A DNA stretch of 64,000 nt from NCBI RefSeq assembly GCF_902459645.1, contig NZ_CABPSK010000002.1, positions 1,116,001-1,180,000 of the forward strand, given 5' to 3'. Both the position numbers and the translations under genes were made by a program. Shown one piece after another: positions 52,211-61,143 of the stretch (position 1 is its first letter; every line of letters begins with the position of its first letter). The notes under the pieces were generated by a model, which had not been told where the DNA came from, searched no databases, and was given only the letters and a program-made list of their open reading frames with translations. The DNA is from Pandoraea pneumonica. GTDB taxonomy: Bacteria > Pseudomonadota > Gammaproteobacteria > Burkholderiales > Burkholderiaceae.

Positions 52211-54043
52211 TCAGACGTAGTCCTTGTACTTGTCGAGCATGCGCACCGGCTTCGAGAGCGCGTCGCGGCGGAACGGATCGCCCAGCTCGCGGGTACACAT
52301 GATTTCGATAATGGTCGTCTTGCCGTGATTCATTTGCAGATCGATGGCCTTCTTGAGCGCCGGGCCGACATCTTCCAGACGATCGACCACGATGCCTTCT
52401 GCGCCCATCGCTTTCGCGATACCGGCAAAGCTGGCGGTCTCCAGTTCGCCTGCCACGAAGCGGCGGTTGTAGAAGTCCACTTGGTTCTTCTTTTCCGCAC
52501 CCCATTGACGGTTGTGGAACACCACTGCCGTGACCGGAATGTTGTGGCGCACGCACGTCAGCGTTTCCATCAGGCTCATGCCCCATGCGCCGTCACCGGC
52601 GTACGAGATGGCCGGACGGTGCGGTGCGGCCACCTTCGCGCCGATGATCGTCGGGAAGGCATAACCGCAGTTGCCCCAGCTCATCGCGGCGAAGAAGCTG
52701 CGCGGCTTGTTAAAGCGCAAGTAGCTGTTGGCCACCGAGTTGATGTTGCCGATGTCGGTCGAGACCATCACGTCTTCAGGCATGGCCTTTTCGAGCTCGC
52801 GCAGGACCTGACGCGGGTGCAGATAGGTGCCGCCGTTGAACGTGCGCTCCTTCGACTGCTCTTCGATCATGTCGAGGCTGTACGGATCGCGCTCGTGGGT
52901 CCACTCGTCCAGTTCCTTTTCCCAAGCCGCCTTTTCCGTGGCGATTTGGTCGGCACGTGCGCCACGCGTCGCGTCGCAGGCGAGCGTGCGTTCTGCCAGA
53001 CGCTGCGAGAGGGCAACGGCGGCGGCTTTCGCGTCGCCGCAAATCCCTACCGAGATCTTCTTCACGAGGCCGAGCATCTTGTGATCGGCATCGATCTGAA
53101 TGATCTTGGCGTTCTTCGGCCAGTAGTCGAGACCGTGTTGCGGCAGCGTGCCGAACGGTCCGAGGCGCGAGCCGAGGGCGACGACCACGTCGGCTTGTGC
53201 GAGCAGCTTCATGGCGGCCTTCGAGCCTTGATAGCCGAGCGGGCCGCACCACAGCGGATGGTTGGCCGGGAACGAGTCGTTGTGCAGGTAGCTGTTGACG
53301 ACCGGTGCGCCGAGACGTTCGGCGAGTGCTTTGCATTCCTCGATCGCGTCGGCCATGACCACGCCGCCGCCCGAGATGATGACCGGGAACTTGGCTTGTG
53401 CCAGCAGTTCGGCCGCTTCGTTCAGGCGCTCTTCGCCACCGGCACCGCGGTCAAGGCGTTGCGGTTGCGGAATCTCGGCCTTGATCTGACCGTAGAAATA
53501 GTCGCGCGGAATATTGAGTTGCGTCGGGCCCATTTCGGCCATGGCGCGGTCGAAGCAACGGCCCGTGAATTCGGCCATGCGCGCCGGGTGCGTCACGTGG
53601 CCTTGATACTTCGTGAATTCCTGGAACATCGGCAGTTGCTTCGCTTCTTGGAAGCCGCCGAGGCCGATACCCATCGTGCCCGCTTCCGGCGTCACGATCA
53701 CGACCGGGCTGTGCGCCCAGTAAGCGGCGGCAATGGCCGTCACGCAGTTACTGATGCCGGGGCCATTCTGGCCGATCACGACACCATGGCGGCCCGACAC
53801 GCGAGCGTAGCCGTCAGCCATGTGACCTGCGCCTTGCTCGTGCACGACCGGAATCAGGCGGATGCCGGCAGGCGCGAAGATATCCATTGCATCCATAAAG
53901 GCCGAGCCCATGATGCCGAACATCTCGCTCACGCCGTTGGCGACCATCGTTTCGACAAACGCCTCAGACGGCGTCATGGTCTGCGGGCCGGCGTCGGTGG
54001 CCGTGAGTTGCTGGGTGGCCGTAGCCGGGTCTTTGGCGTTCAT
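52211..54043 (-). CDS. xsc: sulfoacetaldehyde acetyltransferase
   Basis: Thiamine diphosphate enzyme that splits sulfoacetaldehyde with phosphate into acetyl phosphate and sulfite, the key desulfonating step of taurine and related C2-sulfonate breakdown. The 610-residue length fits Xsc. The N-terminal PYR domain has the catalytic Glu in VVHEQGAGHMADGYARVSG; the C-terminal PP domain has the ThDP motif GDGAWGMS with the closing Asn of VVFHN. The start MNAKDPATATQQ follows GGAGA. Xsc rather than acetolactate synthase is supported by the pta and tauE neighbours. Confidence 0.95.
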   Translation of the reverse strand: MNAKDPATATQQLTATDAGPQTMTPSEAFVETMVANGVSEMFGIMGSAFMDAMDIFAPAGIRLIPVVHEQGAGHMADGYARVSGRHGVVIGQNGPGISNCVTAIAAAYWAHSPVVIVTPEAGTMGIGLGGFQEAKQLPMFQEFTKYQGHVTHPARMAEFTGRCFDRAMAEMGPTQLNIPRDYFYGQIKAEIPQPQRLDRGAGGEERLNEAAELLAQAKFPVIISGGGVVMADAIEECKALAERLGAPVVNSYLHNDSFPANHPLWCGPLGYQGSKAAMKLLAQADVVVALGSRLGPFGTLPQHGLDYWPKNAKIIQIDADHKMLGLVKKISVGICGDAKAAAVALSQRLAERTLACDATRGARADQIATEKAAWEKELDEWTHERDPYSLDMIEEQSKERTFNGGTYLHPRQVLRELEKAMPEDVMVSTDIGNINSVANSYLRFNKPRSFFAAMSWGNCGYAFPTIIGAKVAAPHRPAISYAGDGAWGMSLMETLTCVRHNIPVTAVVFHNRQWGAEKKNQVDFYNRRFVAGELETASFAGIAKAMGAEGIVVDRLEDVGPALKKAIDLQMNHGKTTIIEIMCTRELGDPFRRDALSKPVRMLDKYKDYV

Positions 54044-54066
54044 GGTGTCTCCAGTGAAAAATAAAC

Positions 54067-54081
54067 GGAACAAATAATTCC
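54067..54081. promoter_or_regulatory. candidate IclR operator in the xsc promoter, proximal site
   Basis: GGAACAAATAATTCC lies 24 bp upstream of the xsc start codon. It is an inverted repeat (CGGAA-N7-TTCCG when flanks are included) and its first nine bases equal those of the site before cobS. Confidence 0.5.
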
Positions 54082-54141
54082 GATTTCGTTGCGTAAGTGG
54101 AAATCTAGGTGATTCACTCGCCTCGGTCAATCGGTATTTTT

Positions 54142-54170
54142 ATTTTTTGGTATGTTTTGTATTGAAAAAT
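54142..54170. promoter_or_regulatory. candidate IclR operator in the xsc promoter, distal site
   Basis: GGTATGTTTTGTATT flanked by ATTTTTT and GAAAAAT, an imperfect inverted repeat with the same outer A/T arms as the site upstream of cobS. About 100 bp before the xsc start. Confidence 0.45.
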
Positions 54171-54224
54171 GCAACGAAAAATCTTGAGCGATAGTGTCGA
54201 GCCAGGGCTCACTGCACACCGAAA

Positions 54225-54250
54225 GAAAAAATGCCCCGGCAGGCGGGGCA
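54225..54250 (-). terminator. terminator between the dehydrogenase genes and xsc
   Basis: On the minus strand, stem TGCCCCG / CGGGGCA with a 5-base loop, followed by a run of T. It ends the transcript of the SnoaL-like gene before the xsc promoter. Confidence 0.75.
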
Positions 54251-54273
54251 AAAAATCCGGCGTTTAGGGCCTG

Positions 54274-54663
54274 TCAGAACGCCGGGCGATCTTTGCGGAA
54301 CGCGTTTTTCACTTCGATCTTGCCGTCGCGCAGCGTGAACACGTCGACCATGCGCGCCTCGACGCGCGTGCCGTCGGCTTTGGTGCCGCGAAACGTCGAT
54401 TCGGAGACGCCGCGATTGCCGCTCACGAAGTGTTCGCCTTCGGTCCACGACGCATCGGGGAAGTTTTCCCATGCCGATTGGAAGGCGGCGCGTACGGCCT
54501 CGCGGCCTTCGAACGTGCGGCCCATCATGTCGGGCCCGGCCACCGCGTGAAACACGCAGGTGTCGGTCATGCAGGCCATGAGGGCTTCGATATCGTGCCG
54601 GTTCCACGCGTCGTTGAAGGTCGCGAGCAACTGGATGTCGGCGGAAGCATTCGGTGTCGTCAT
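54274..54663 (-). CDS. SnoaL-like protein, possible small subunit of taurine dehydrogenase (TauX)
   Basis: A 129-residue NTF2/SnoaL-like fold protein (MTTPNASADIQLLATFNDAWNRHDIEALMACMTDTC...), with the family ending VDVFTLRDGKIEVKNAF. It lies 58 bp downstream of an FAD oxidoreductase on the same strand and just upstream of xsc. In bacteria that oxidise taurine with a dehydrogenase, a small TauX is encoded beside the flavoprotein TauY; the position fits that role. This is an inference; a separate isomerase-like enzyme is the alternative. Confidence 0.65.
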   Translation of the reverse strand: MTTPNASADIQLLATFNDAWNRHDIEALMACMTDTCVFHAVAGPDMMGRTFEGREAVRAAFQSAWENFPDASWTEGEHFVSGNRGVSESTFRGTKADGTRVEARMVDVFTLRDGKIEVKNAFRKDRPAF

Positions 54664-54721
54664 TGATAAGTCCAAAAACAAATGAAACGGATGAGGCGGA
54701 TGCATCGGAGCGCGTGACGGA

Positions 54722-56182
54722 TCAACGCGCTTCGTCTTGCGCGTGGTATCGCTGATACAAGAAGCGCTGGCCGATACGGCGGAACGGCGCGAAGCCTTGC
54801 CACTGCACCGTGCCGAACACGTTGGGGTATTGCAGTGCCGAGTCGTAGATCGGCAGACTCCACGACGGATCGCGCTCACCGGCGATGCGTTGTGCGAGTC
54901 GCCGTCCGGCATGGGCCGAGAACGACACGCCGTTGCCGCCGTAACCCACCGCGTAGAACAGGCTTTGGCGCGGATCGGGTTGCGTGACGCGCGGCATCAT
55001 GTCGTGGCTTACATCGACCCAGCCCCACCACGAGTAGTCCACGCGAATACCGCGCAGTGCGGGGAATTTGCGATGCAACCCTTCGACCAGCACCGCCATA
55101 TGTTTCGGATTCTGCGCATCGGCCCCGGTGATCGAACTGCGGCTACCGATCTGCAACCGGTTGTCGGGCAGTAGGCGGTAGTAATAGCGCAGCGTGCGCG
55201 TGTCGGTGATGACTTCGTGCGTGCGGAAGTTGGTCGCGGCGAGCTCTTCCGGCGTGAGCACGCGCGTGACAAGCGAGTTCGAGAGGATCGGCATGATCTT
55301 CGAGCGCAGCGCTTTCGTCACATCGTTGCGGGTATAGCCGCCCGTGGCGAAGGCCACCGCTTTGGCGCGCACCACACCGCGCGGCGTGCGCACGTGATGC
55401 ACACCGTTGATGGTCTCGACGCTCAGCACAGGCGTGGACGGATGCACGCGGGCACCGAGCGCACGCGCCATGCGCAGATATCCGAACGCGAGCTTGAGCG
55501 GGTGCACGCCGATGCCGTCCGGCTCGTGCAGTGCACCGCAATTCTCTTGATCGTCGACATATTGCTCGCTCACTTCCGCGCGCGAAAGAATGCGCGTGTC
55601 GTAACCGAACACGTCGCGCATCACTTTGGCTTCGTTGCGCAGGAAGTCCATCTTGCGCTCGCGGTGGGCGATGTAGAGATGGCCGCCCGGTTGCGGATCG
55701 CACGAAGGCACTTCTGCGATCAGCGACTTGAAGGTGTCGAAGCCTTCGCGAATTTCGGCGTCGAGCTTCAGCGCGGTTTCTTTGCCCCAGCGCTCGATCC
55801 ATTGGGAACGATAGAGACGCCCGCTCGCGTTCTGGCCTTGACCGCCGTTGCGGCTGGTGCAGCCCCAGCACGTGCGGTTCGCTTCGAGCACGGTCGCGCG
55901 GATGCCGTGTTCGCGAGCGAGAAAGAGTGCCGTGGACAAGCCCGTGAAGCCAGCACCGACGATCACCACATCGACGTCGGCGTCGCCGGGTAGCGGGCCA
56001 TCGTCTTCGGGCGGATCACCTGCGGTGGCGACCCAGTAGGTCGGTGCGTAATCCATGCCGAGTCCCGGGTTTGCCGAGACGAGCGGATCGTAAAGCGGAT
56101 CGTATGGCGCAGCTTCGGAGCGACGATCCAGCGCGAAGGAATCAATCGTACCCACGGTAGGCTCCTGAGGAAATGAGCCCAT
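54722..56182 (-). CDS. FAD-dependent amine oxidoreductase, probable taurine dehydrogenase large subunit (TauY)
   Basis: A 486-residue DAO-family flavoprotein. The FAD motif is VDVVIVGAGFTGLSTALFLARE (GAGFTG at 76-81); other family stretches are CWGCTSRNGGQGQNASGRLYRS and the C-terminal FYAVGYGGNGVSFSAHAGRR. It has no signal peptide. Relatives oxidise glycine, gamma-glutamylputrescine or taurine. Beside xsc, and with no taurine aminotransferase gene in the window, the likely reaction is taurine to sulfoacetaldehyde and ammonia, electrons passing to the respiratory chain. Substrate is inferred from context. Confidence 0.75.
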   Translation of the reverse strand: MGSFPQEPTVGTIDSFALDRRSEAAPYDPLYDPLVSANPGLGMDYAPTYWVATAGDPPEDDGPLPGDADVDVVIVGAGFTGLSTALFLAREHGIRATVLEANRTCWGCTSRNGGQGQNASGRLYRSQWIERWGKETALKLDAEIREGFDTFKSLIAEVPSCDPQPGGHLYIAHRERKMDFLRNEAKVMRDVFGYDTRILSRAEVSEQYVDDQENCGALHEPDGIGVHPLKLAFGYLRMARALGARVHPSTPVLSVETINGVHHVRTPRGVVRAKAVAFATGGYTRNDVTKALRSKIMPILSNSLVTRVLTPEELAATNFRTHEVITDTRTLRYYYRLLPDNRLQIGSRSSITGADAQNPKHMAVLVEGLHRKFPALRGIRVDYSWWGWVDVSHDMMPRVTQPDPRQSLFYAVGYGGNGVSFSAHAGRRLAQRIAGERDPSWSLPIYDSALQYPNVFGTVQWQGFAPFRRIGQRFLYQRYHAQDEAR

Positions 56183-56356
56183 ACTGCCAAGAACAATTTC
56201 CGCGCATTAGTACCACCGGCGCTTTGTGATGGTGCCAGCGAAAAGCACCGTCGGCACAACCGCTACGCGCCGTCGCTGGTCCACCCAAATCCCATCACTG
56301 GCACCACACGTTCTTCCGATGTGGCTCTAAACGTCACGATTTTTGGCTGTAGATAC

Positions 56357-56627
56357 TGGGGCCAGCTCACCCTAATTCCGGGCTCGCGAACGTGTTCTAC
56401 CGGCTGGCTGGCAAGGCGCTCGCAGCGCCGCTTGGTCGCTCCAAGCAAGCTGCGGGCAACGCCGCCAGACGGCCGGTAGGGCACGTTCCCTTCGGGTTGC
56501 CCACCCAAAGGGGCGATCGCTGCGTCATGACCCTCGCGAATATTCCCGATATTCACTTCGGCTCATTCCTTGCGCTCGCCCCTTTGGCCGGGCAACGCGA
56601 GCCCGGAATTAGGGTGAACTGGCCCCA
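56357..56627. mobile_element. 271-bp MITE-like element with 32-bp terminal inverted repeats
   Basis: The ends 56357-56388 and 56596-56627 are inverted copies matching at 31 of 32 positions (outermost TGGGGCCAG..., inner ...CCGGGCTCGCG). The 207-bp interior has no convincing gene and carries short frames only. Size and ends fit a non-autonomous transposon derivative or the remnant of an insertion sequence. I see no clear target duplication. It sits in the 551-bp gap (56183-56733) between the taurine genes and the symporter operon; the rest of that gap shows no gene. Confidence 0.7.
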
Positions 56628-56733
56628 GGCCAGACAAATGGCCTAGAAGCGTCAATTCATGACGTGGCCAAGGCGTCGCCAGCCACACTGGCGCACCGCT
56701 GCCGAACAACGTGTCGCGTGCCGGAGACAGGAC

Positions 56734-56934
56734 ATGCTCAGATTGTTGATTGGACTTGGTTTGCCGTATCTCGGGGTCGTCGGGCTGTTGCCATGGGCGG
56801 CATCCCTCGACCGGTATGTGCTTGGCGTGCCGTTTATCTACGGCTGGATCTTCCTGTGGTTCGTGCTGACCTCGGGCTGCCTGTATCTGTGCTGGATGCT
56901 CTTCGATCGCCATCAAGTCGAAGACCCCGCCTGA
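56734..56934 (+). CDS. DUF3311 small membrane protein, symporter partner
   Basis: A 66-residue protein with two hydrophobic segments (LLIGLGLPYLGVVGLLPW and WIFLWFVLTSGCLYLCWMLFD). The DUF3311 family is nearly always encoded right before a sodium:solute symporter, as here (64 bp upstream), and is probably a small subunit or assembly factor. GGAG before the ATG at 56734 decides the start. Confidence 0.82.
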   Translation: MLRLLIGLGLPYLGVVGLLPWAASLDRYVLGVPFIYGWIFLWFVLTSGCLYLCWMLFDRHQVEDPA

Positions 56935-56998
56935 CGAGCTATCTCGGCTCACCCGTCACCCCCTTTAGTTCGCTACGAGCCTTTCGGAGATTGCGTCG

Positions 56999-58420
56999 AT
57001 GGCTACTCTCATTTTTGCCGGCTTCATTCTGTTGTCGGTCTATCTCGCATTGCGAGCGCGCGGCGGCCGTGGGCCGCAAAGCGTGCACGACTTTTTTGTC
57101 GCCTCGCGTCAGTTCGGCGCGTGGCTCGTGTTCTTTCTCGCTGCGGGCGAGATTTACAGCATCGGCACGATGGTCGGGTTTCCCGGCGGCATCTACGCCA
57201 AAGGGCCGACGTACGGCGTATGGTTCCTCGGCTACATCTTGCTGGCCTACCCGGTCGGGTATTTCCTTGGACCGAAAATCTGGGACGCGGGCAAGCGCTA
57301 CAACGCGATCACGCTGCCCGATCTGTTCAAGGGGCACTTCAACAGCCGCTTTCTCGAACTAGTGGTGGCGGTCACCGCCATCGTGTTCCTGCTGCCCTGG
57401 GGCCAGTTGCAATTCACCGGACTGGTCGCGGCGCTCAAGGGGCTGGGCTGGAACTTCCAACCGCTGTGGCTGATTTCGTTCTCGGCGTTGCTCGCCTTTA
57501 TCTACATTGCGATCGCAGGCGTGCGCGCCTCGGCGTACATCGCTGTGCTGAAAGACATCCTGATGGTGGCTGCGATTGTCATCACCGGCGTGGCCGTGGC
57601 GTGGGAGGCAGGGGTAACACCGGTGTTCCAAGCTGCGAGCCAGCATGTGAGCAACGCGATGACCACGCAGCAACTCACGTTCGCGATGACGACCATCGTG
57701 TTCCAGTCGCTAGGCATGTACGTGATGCCGTTTGGCGTGCAGAACTTCTTCACGGCAAAGAGCGCCAGCACGATTCGCCGCACGCAAGTCGCCATGCCGC
57801 TGTACATGCTGATGTATCCGTTTTTGGTGCTCGCGTCGTACTACGCCATTAGCCAGAGCATCACGCTGAGTTCGCCCAACGAAGCCTTCTTCGCTGCCGT
57901 GACGCAGTTGCTGCCGTCGTGGCTCGTGGGTTTGGTCGCAGCGGGGGCGGCGCTCTCGGGGTTGCTGGTGCTCGCCGGTATCTGCCTTGCATTGGGGCCG
58001 ATCGTCACGCGCAACATTCTCTCGGGCATGCCTGAGCATCGCCAGAAGACCAGCTCGAAGGTAGTGATCGTGCTGTATCTGCTTGGCTCCATCGTGCTGA
58101 CGCTGCTCACGCCGAACCTGATGCTCACGCTCATCAATATGGCGTACTACGGCGTGACGCAATTCTTGCCGGGCGTGATCGCGGTGGTGTTTCGTCTGCG
58201 TGTGCGCGCATCGGCAGTTGCCGCGGGGGTGCTCGCCGGACAAGGGCTCGCGCTCGTGCTTTACTACAAGAATCCCGACCTTGGCGGCGTGAACCTCGGG
58301 CTGATTTGCCTGATCGTCAACGTCGTCGTCATGGCGGTGCTTCACCTGATTCTCGGCGGCAGTCGCGAGCGCGCGATGGGCCCGGCCGTGGGGACGCTTT
58401 CCACTTACAAGAAGTCGTAA
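56999..58420 (+). CDS. sodium:solute symporter family transporter
   Basis: A 473-residue, about 13-segment transporter of the SSS family (PanF/PutP/actP-like). Recognisable are DFFVASRQFGAWLVFFLAAGEIYSIGTMVGFPGG, the GPKIWDAGKRYNAITLPDLFKGHFNSR loop and VLKDILMVAAIVITG. Substrate unknown. GGAG stands before the ATG. Its stop codon overlaps the start of the amidohydrolase gene (TAATG), tying import to hydrolysis of the imported molecule. Confidence 0.87.
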   Translation: MATLIFAGFILLSVYLALRARGGRGPQSVHDFFVASRQFGAWLVFFLAAGEIYSIGTMVGFPGGIYAKGPTYGVWFLGYILLAYPVGYFLGPKIWDAGKRYNAITLPDLFKGHFNSRFLELVVAVTAIVFLLPWGQLQFTGLVAALKGLGWNFQPLWLISFSALLAFIYIAIAGVRASAYIAVLKDILMVAAIVITGVAVAWEAGVTPVFQAASQHVSNAMTTQQLTFAMTTIVFQSLGMYVMPFGVQNFFTAKSASTIRRTQVAMPLYMLMYPFLVLASYYAISQSITLSSPNEAFFAAVTQLLPSWLVGLVAAGAALSGLLVLAGICLALGPIVTRNILSGMPEHRQKTSSKVVIVLYLLGSIVLTLLTPNLMLTLINMAYYGVTQFLPGVIAVVFRLRVRASAVAAGVLAGQGLALVLYYKNPDLGGVNLGLICLIVNVVVMAVLHLILGGSRERAMGPAVGTLSTYKKS

Positions 58421-60087
58421 TGACAGACAGAGACAGCAAGGCAGTAACGAGGAGCGACGTGCGGATTTTCGCCGCACGCAAGATTCTGACGATGAACCCG
58501 GCGCAGCCGGTCGCTACGCACGTCGCCGTGCGTGACGGCCGGATTCTCGCGGTCGGTAGCTTGGACGACATGCGCCGCTGGACCGACGCAACACCCGACG
58601 AGTCGCTACGCGACAAGGTGCTAATGCCCGGTCTGGTCGAAGGGCATTGTCACCTGATGGAAGGTGCGATGTGGGACGCCGTATATGTGGGCTACTACGA
58701 CCGGCGCGGGCCTGACGGCCATCTTTGGGCGGGACTGAAAACGCCCGCCGCCGTTATCGAGCGCTTGCGAGAGGCCGAACGCAAGCTTACAGACGACCAT
58801 AAACCGCTGCTCGCCTGGGGCTACGACCCGATCTTCTTCGAGGGCACGCCACTGGTGGCGCGCGACATCGATACGATTTCGATCACGCGTCCCATCGCGA
58901 TTTTGCATGCCAGCGTGCATCTGATGAACGTGAACACGGCCATGCTCGAACTGGCGGGCATCGATGGCGACACCGACGTCGAAGGCGTGGTGATGGGCGC
59001 GGATGGCGAGCCGACGGGCGAGTTGCAGGAGTTCGCGGCGATGTTCCCCGTGTATCGCGTGATTGGCGAAGGTCTGTCGATTGCCGCCAGCGAAAGTCCG
59101 CGCGCGATCTGGAACTTTGGACGCGTGGCGCAGCTTGCTGGCGTGACCACGGCCACCGACCTCGTCAATGACCTGACCGAGACCGGCAACGCCAACCTGC
59201 ATGAGATCACTGCCGATCCGGCGTATCCGATTCGCATCGTGCCCGCCTTCGCGCCGCAACGCTGCCCGGAAGGCGGTCCGCAACGTGTGCTGAATGCACG
59301 CGACGGCAACACCGACAAGCTGCATTACGGACCGGTGAAGTTCATCGTCGACGGCTCGATTCAGGGCTTTACCGCGCGGGTGCGCTGGCCGGGGTATTTC
59401 AATGGCAAGCCCAACGGCCTTTGGTTGATCCCGCCCTCGCAACTGGTCGAGACGTTCATGCCGTTTCACGCGGCGGGTTTGCAGATGCATATCCACACGA
59501 ATGGCGATGAAGCGACGGAAGTCGTGCTCGACGCGATCGAAGCACTGCTTGAACGCCATCCGCGCGTGGACCACCGTCATACGTTGCAACACTGCCAGAT
59601 GGCCGATGTGGCGCAACTCACTCGGGCGCAGCGGCTGGGCATGTGCGTGAATTTCTTCGCCAACCACGTGTACTACTGGGGCGATGCGCATTATCACCAG
59701 ACGATGGGGCCAGACCGCGCGAATCGCATGGACGCCGCCGAGCTGGCCCGGCAAATCGGGCTGCCGTTCGCCTTGCATTCGGACGCGCCGATCACGCAAC
59801 TCAACCCGCTGTTCACGGCATGGTGTGCGGCCAAACGGGAGACGTCGTCGGGGCGCATTCTCGGCGAGTCGCTGCGTCTGCCGGTCGCCGATGCCCTGCG
59901 TGCCGTGACGCTGGGTGCCGCGTTCTCGCTCGGTATGGATCATCTGATCGGCAGTATCGAAGTCGGTAAGTATGCGGACTTCGCCGTCCTCGACGCCGAC
60001 CCGTACGAGGTGCCGCTCGACGACTTGCGGCAAATGCCGGTCTGGGGCACGGTGCTGGGCGGCGAGGTGTTTCGCTCACCCGCGTAA
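58420..60087 (+). CDS. YtcJ-type metal-dependent amidohydrolase
   Basis: A 555-residue amidohydrolase_3 family protein. The N-terminal metal site is LVEGHCHLMEG (His76-x-His78); later stretches are KFIVDGSIQGFTARV, HIHTNGDEATEVVLDAI and the metal Asp in ALHSDAPITQLNP. Family members cleave N-acyl or formamide bonds. The gene overlaps both the symporter before it and the CobW-type GTPase after it, so all three are translated together. Substrate unknown. Confidence 0.85.
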   Translation: MTDRDSKAVTRSDVRIFAARKILTMNPAQPVATHVAVRDGRILAVGSLDDMRRWTDATPDESLRDKVLMPGLVEGHCHLMEGAMWDAVYVGYYDRRGPDGHLWAGLKTPAAVIERLREAERKLTDDHKPLLAWGYDPIFFEGTPLVARDIDTISITRPIAILHASVHLMNVNTAMLELAGIDGDTDVEGVVMGADGEPTGELQEFAAMFPVYRVIGEGLSIAASESPRAIWNFGRVAQLAGVTTATDLVNDLTETGNANLHEITADPAYPIRIVPAFAPQRCPEGGPQRVLNARDGNTDKLHYGPVKFIVDGSIQGFTARVRWPGYFNGKPNGLWLIPPSQLVETFMPFHAAGLQMHIHTNGDEATEVVLDAIEALLERHPRVDHRHTLQHCQMADVAQLTRAQRLGMCVNFFANHVYYWGDAHYHQTMGPDRANRMDAAELARQIGLPFALHSDAPITQLNPLFTAWCAAKRETSSGRILGESLRLPVADALRAVTLGAAFSLGMDHLIGSIEVGKYADFAVLDADPYEVPLDDLRQMPVWGTVLGGEVFRSPA

Positions 60088-61049
60088 TGGCCATTGCGAT
60101 GAACGAAACCCGTCCGCCCATTCCGATGATCGTGCTGGGCGGCTATCTGGGCGCGGGTAAGACGACGTTGGTCAACGCGCTGCTGCGCAATGCCGACGGC
60201 TTGCGTGTCACCGTCCTCGTCAACGACTTCGGTTCGATCAACGTCGACGCTGCGCTCATTCGTGAGCGCGGCGACGACGTGATCGGGCTGGAGAACGGCT
60301 GCGTGTGCTGCACCATCGGCGGGCGACTTGTCGAGACGCTGCTGGCGCTTGGTGAGCGCGCAGAACGGCCAGACTTGCTCGTGATCGAAGCGAGTGGTGT
60401 GTCCGACCCGGTGCGCATTGCGCAAGTCGGTCTGCTCGATCGGGCGTTTCGATTGCATGGCATCGTGGTGGCCGTGGATGCCGATGGCATCGACGATGTG
60501 CTCGACGATCGCTACGTCGGCGATATCGCGCGCAAGCAAATCGAAGCGGCTAGCACCCTCGTACTGACGAAGACCGACCTCGTGAGCGAGGAGAAGCTTC
60601 GCGCGGTGCGAGATCGCTTGGCATCGCTGGGCGCGACGCAGGTTGTAGTGACGGCACACAACGGTGTCGTTCCTGCCGCCGTTCTGTTGCCCGATGACGA
60701 GATGGTGATGCCCGCAGCGACGGGAAATTTTGCTTCCCGTGCCATCCGTCCTACCGCCCAAGCGTTGCCAGCAGGGCTGCGCAGCTTCAACGTGGAAACC
60801 TCACGGGTCTTCGACCGCACGCGTTTGAAAGCCGCGCTTGCGATGTATCCCGGCCAACTTTGGCGCGCCAAAGGCTTCGTCTCGCTGCAATCCGGCGCGA
60901 TGACAGAGTTGCATGTTGTGGGGCGTCGTTCGATGCTGACCCGGCGACCGGATCTTCCTTCGCAAACGTCGGTGATCGTCATCATCGGCATCTTCACCGA
61001 CCAAGAGCAACAGCATTTGACGCAAGCCCTTCACAACGCTTGCGGCTGA
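60087..61049 (+). CDS. CobW/YjiA-type metallochaperone GTPase
   Basis: A 320-residue G3E GTPase. It has the P-loop GGYLGAGKTTL (residues 18-28), the metal-binding ENGCVCCTIGG (Cys72, Cys74, Cys75), the EASGVSDP switch and the guanine motif LTKTDL, followed by the CobW C-terminal domain (VVGRRSMLTRRPD region). The start overlaps the amidohydrolase stop (TAATG). A metallochaperone delivering Zn or another ion to the adjacent YtcJ-type enzyme is the natural reading. It is not tied to cobalamin synthesis by sequence. Confidence 0.86.
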   Translation: MAIAMNETRPPIPMIVLGGYLGAGKTTLVNALLRNADGLRVTVLVNDFGSINVDAALIRERGDDVIGLENGCVCCTIGGRLVETLLALGERAERPDLLVIEASGVSDPVRIAQVGLLDRAFRLHGIVVAVDADGIDDVLDDRYVGDIARKQIEAASTLVLTKTDLVSEEKLRAVRDRLASLGATQVVVTAHNGVVPAAVLLPDDEMVMPAATGNFASRAIRPTAQALPAGLRSFNVETSRVFDRTRLKAALAMYPGQLWRAKGFVSLQSGAMTELHVVGRRSMLTRRPDLPSQTSVIVIIGIFTDQEQQHLTQALHNACG

Positions 61050-61094
61050 TCTCACCCATCCGTTTTCGCTTTTCCCTTTCGCTTCACTGAAAAC

Positions 61095-61125
61095 AATAAG
61101 GGCGGCAGAATCTGCCGCCCTTATT
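61095..61125. terminator. bidirectional intrinsic terminator
   Basis: Perfect 15-bp inverted repeat AATAAGGGCGGCAGA / TCTGCCGCCCTTATT around one A, between the convergent GTPase and permease genes. Confidence 0.85.
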
Positions 61126-61143
61126 GACATCAACCGCGCCGCA

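Noticed and set aside
56263-56646. Short frames on both strands across the inverted-repeat element
   Set aside because: They run through the terminal repeats, have no family pattern, and are better explained by the element's lack of stops in GC-rich DNA. A fragment of an old gene left of the element cannot be excluded.
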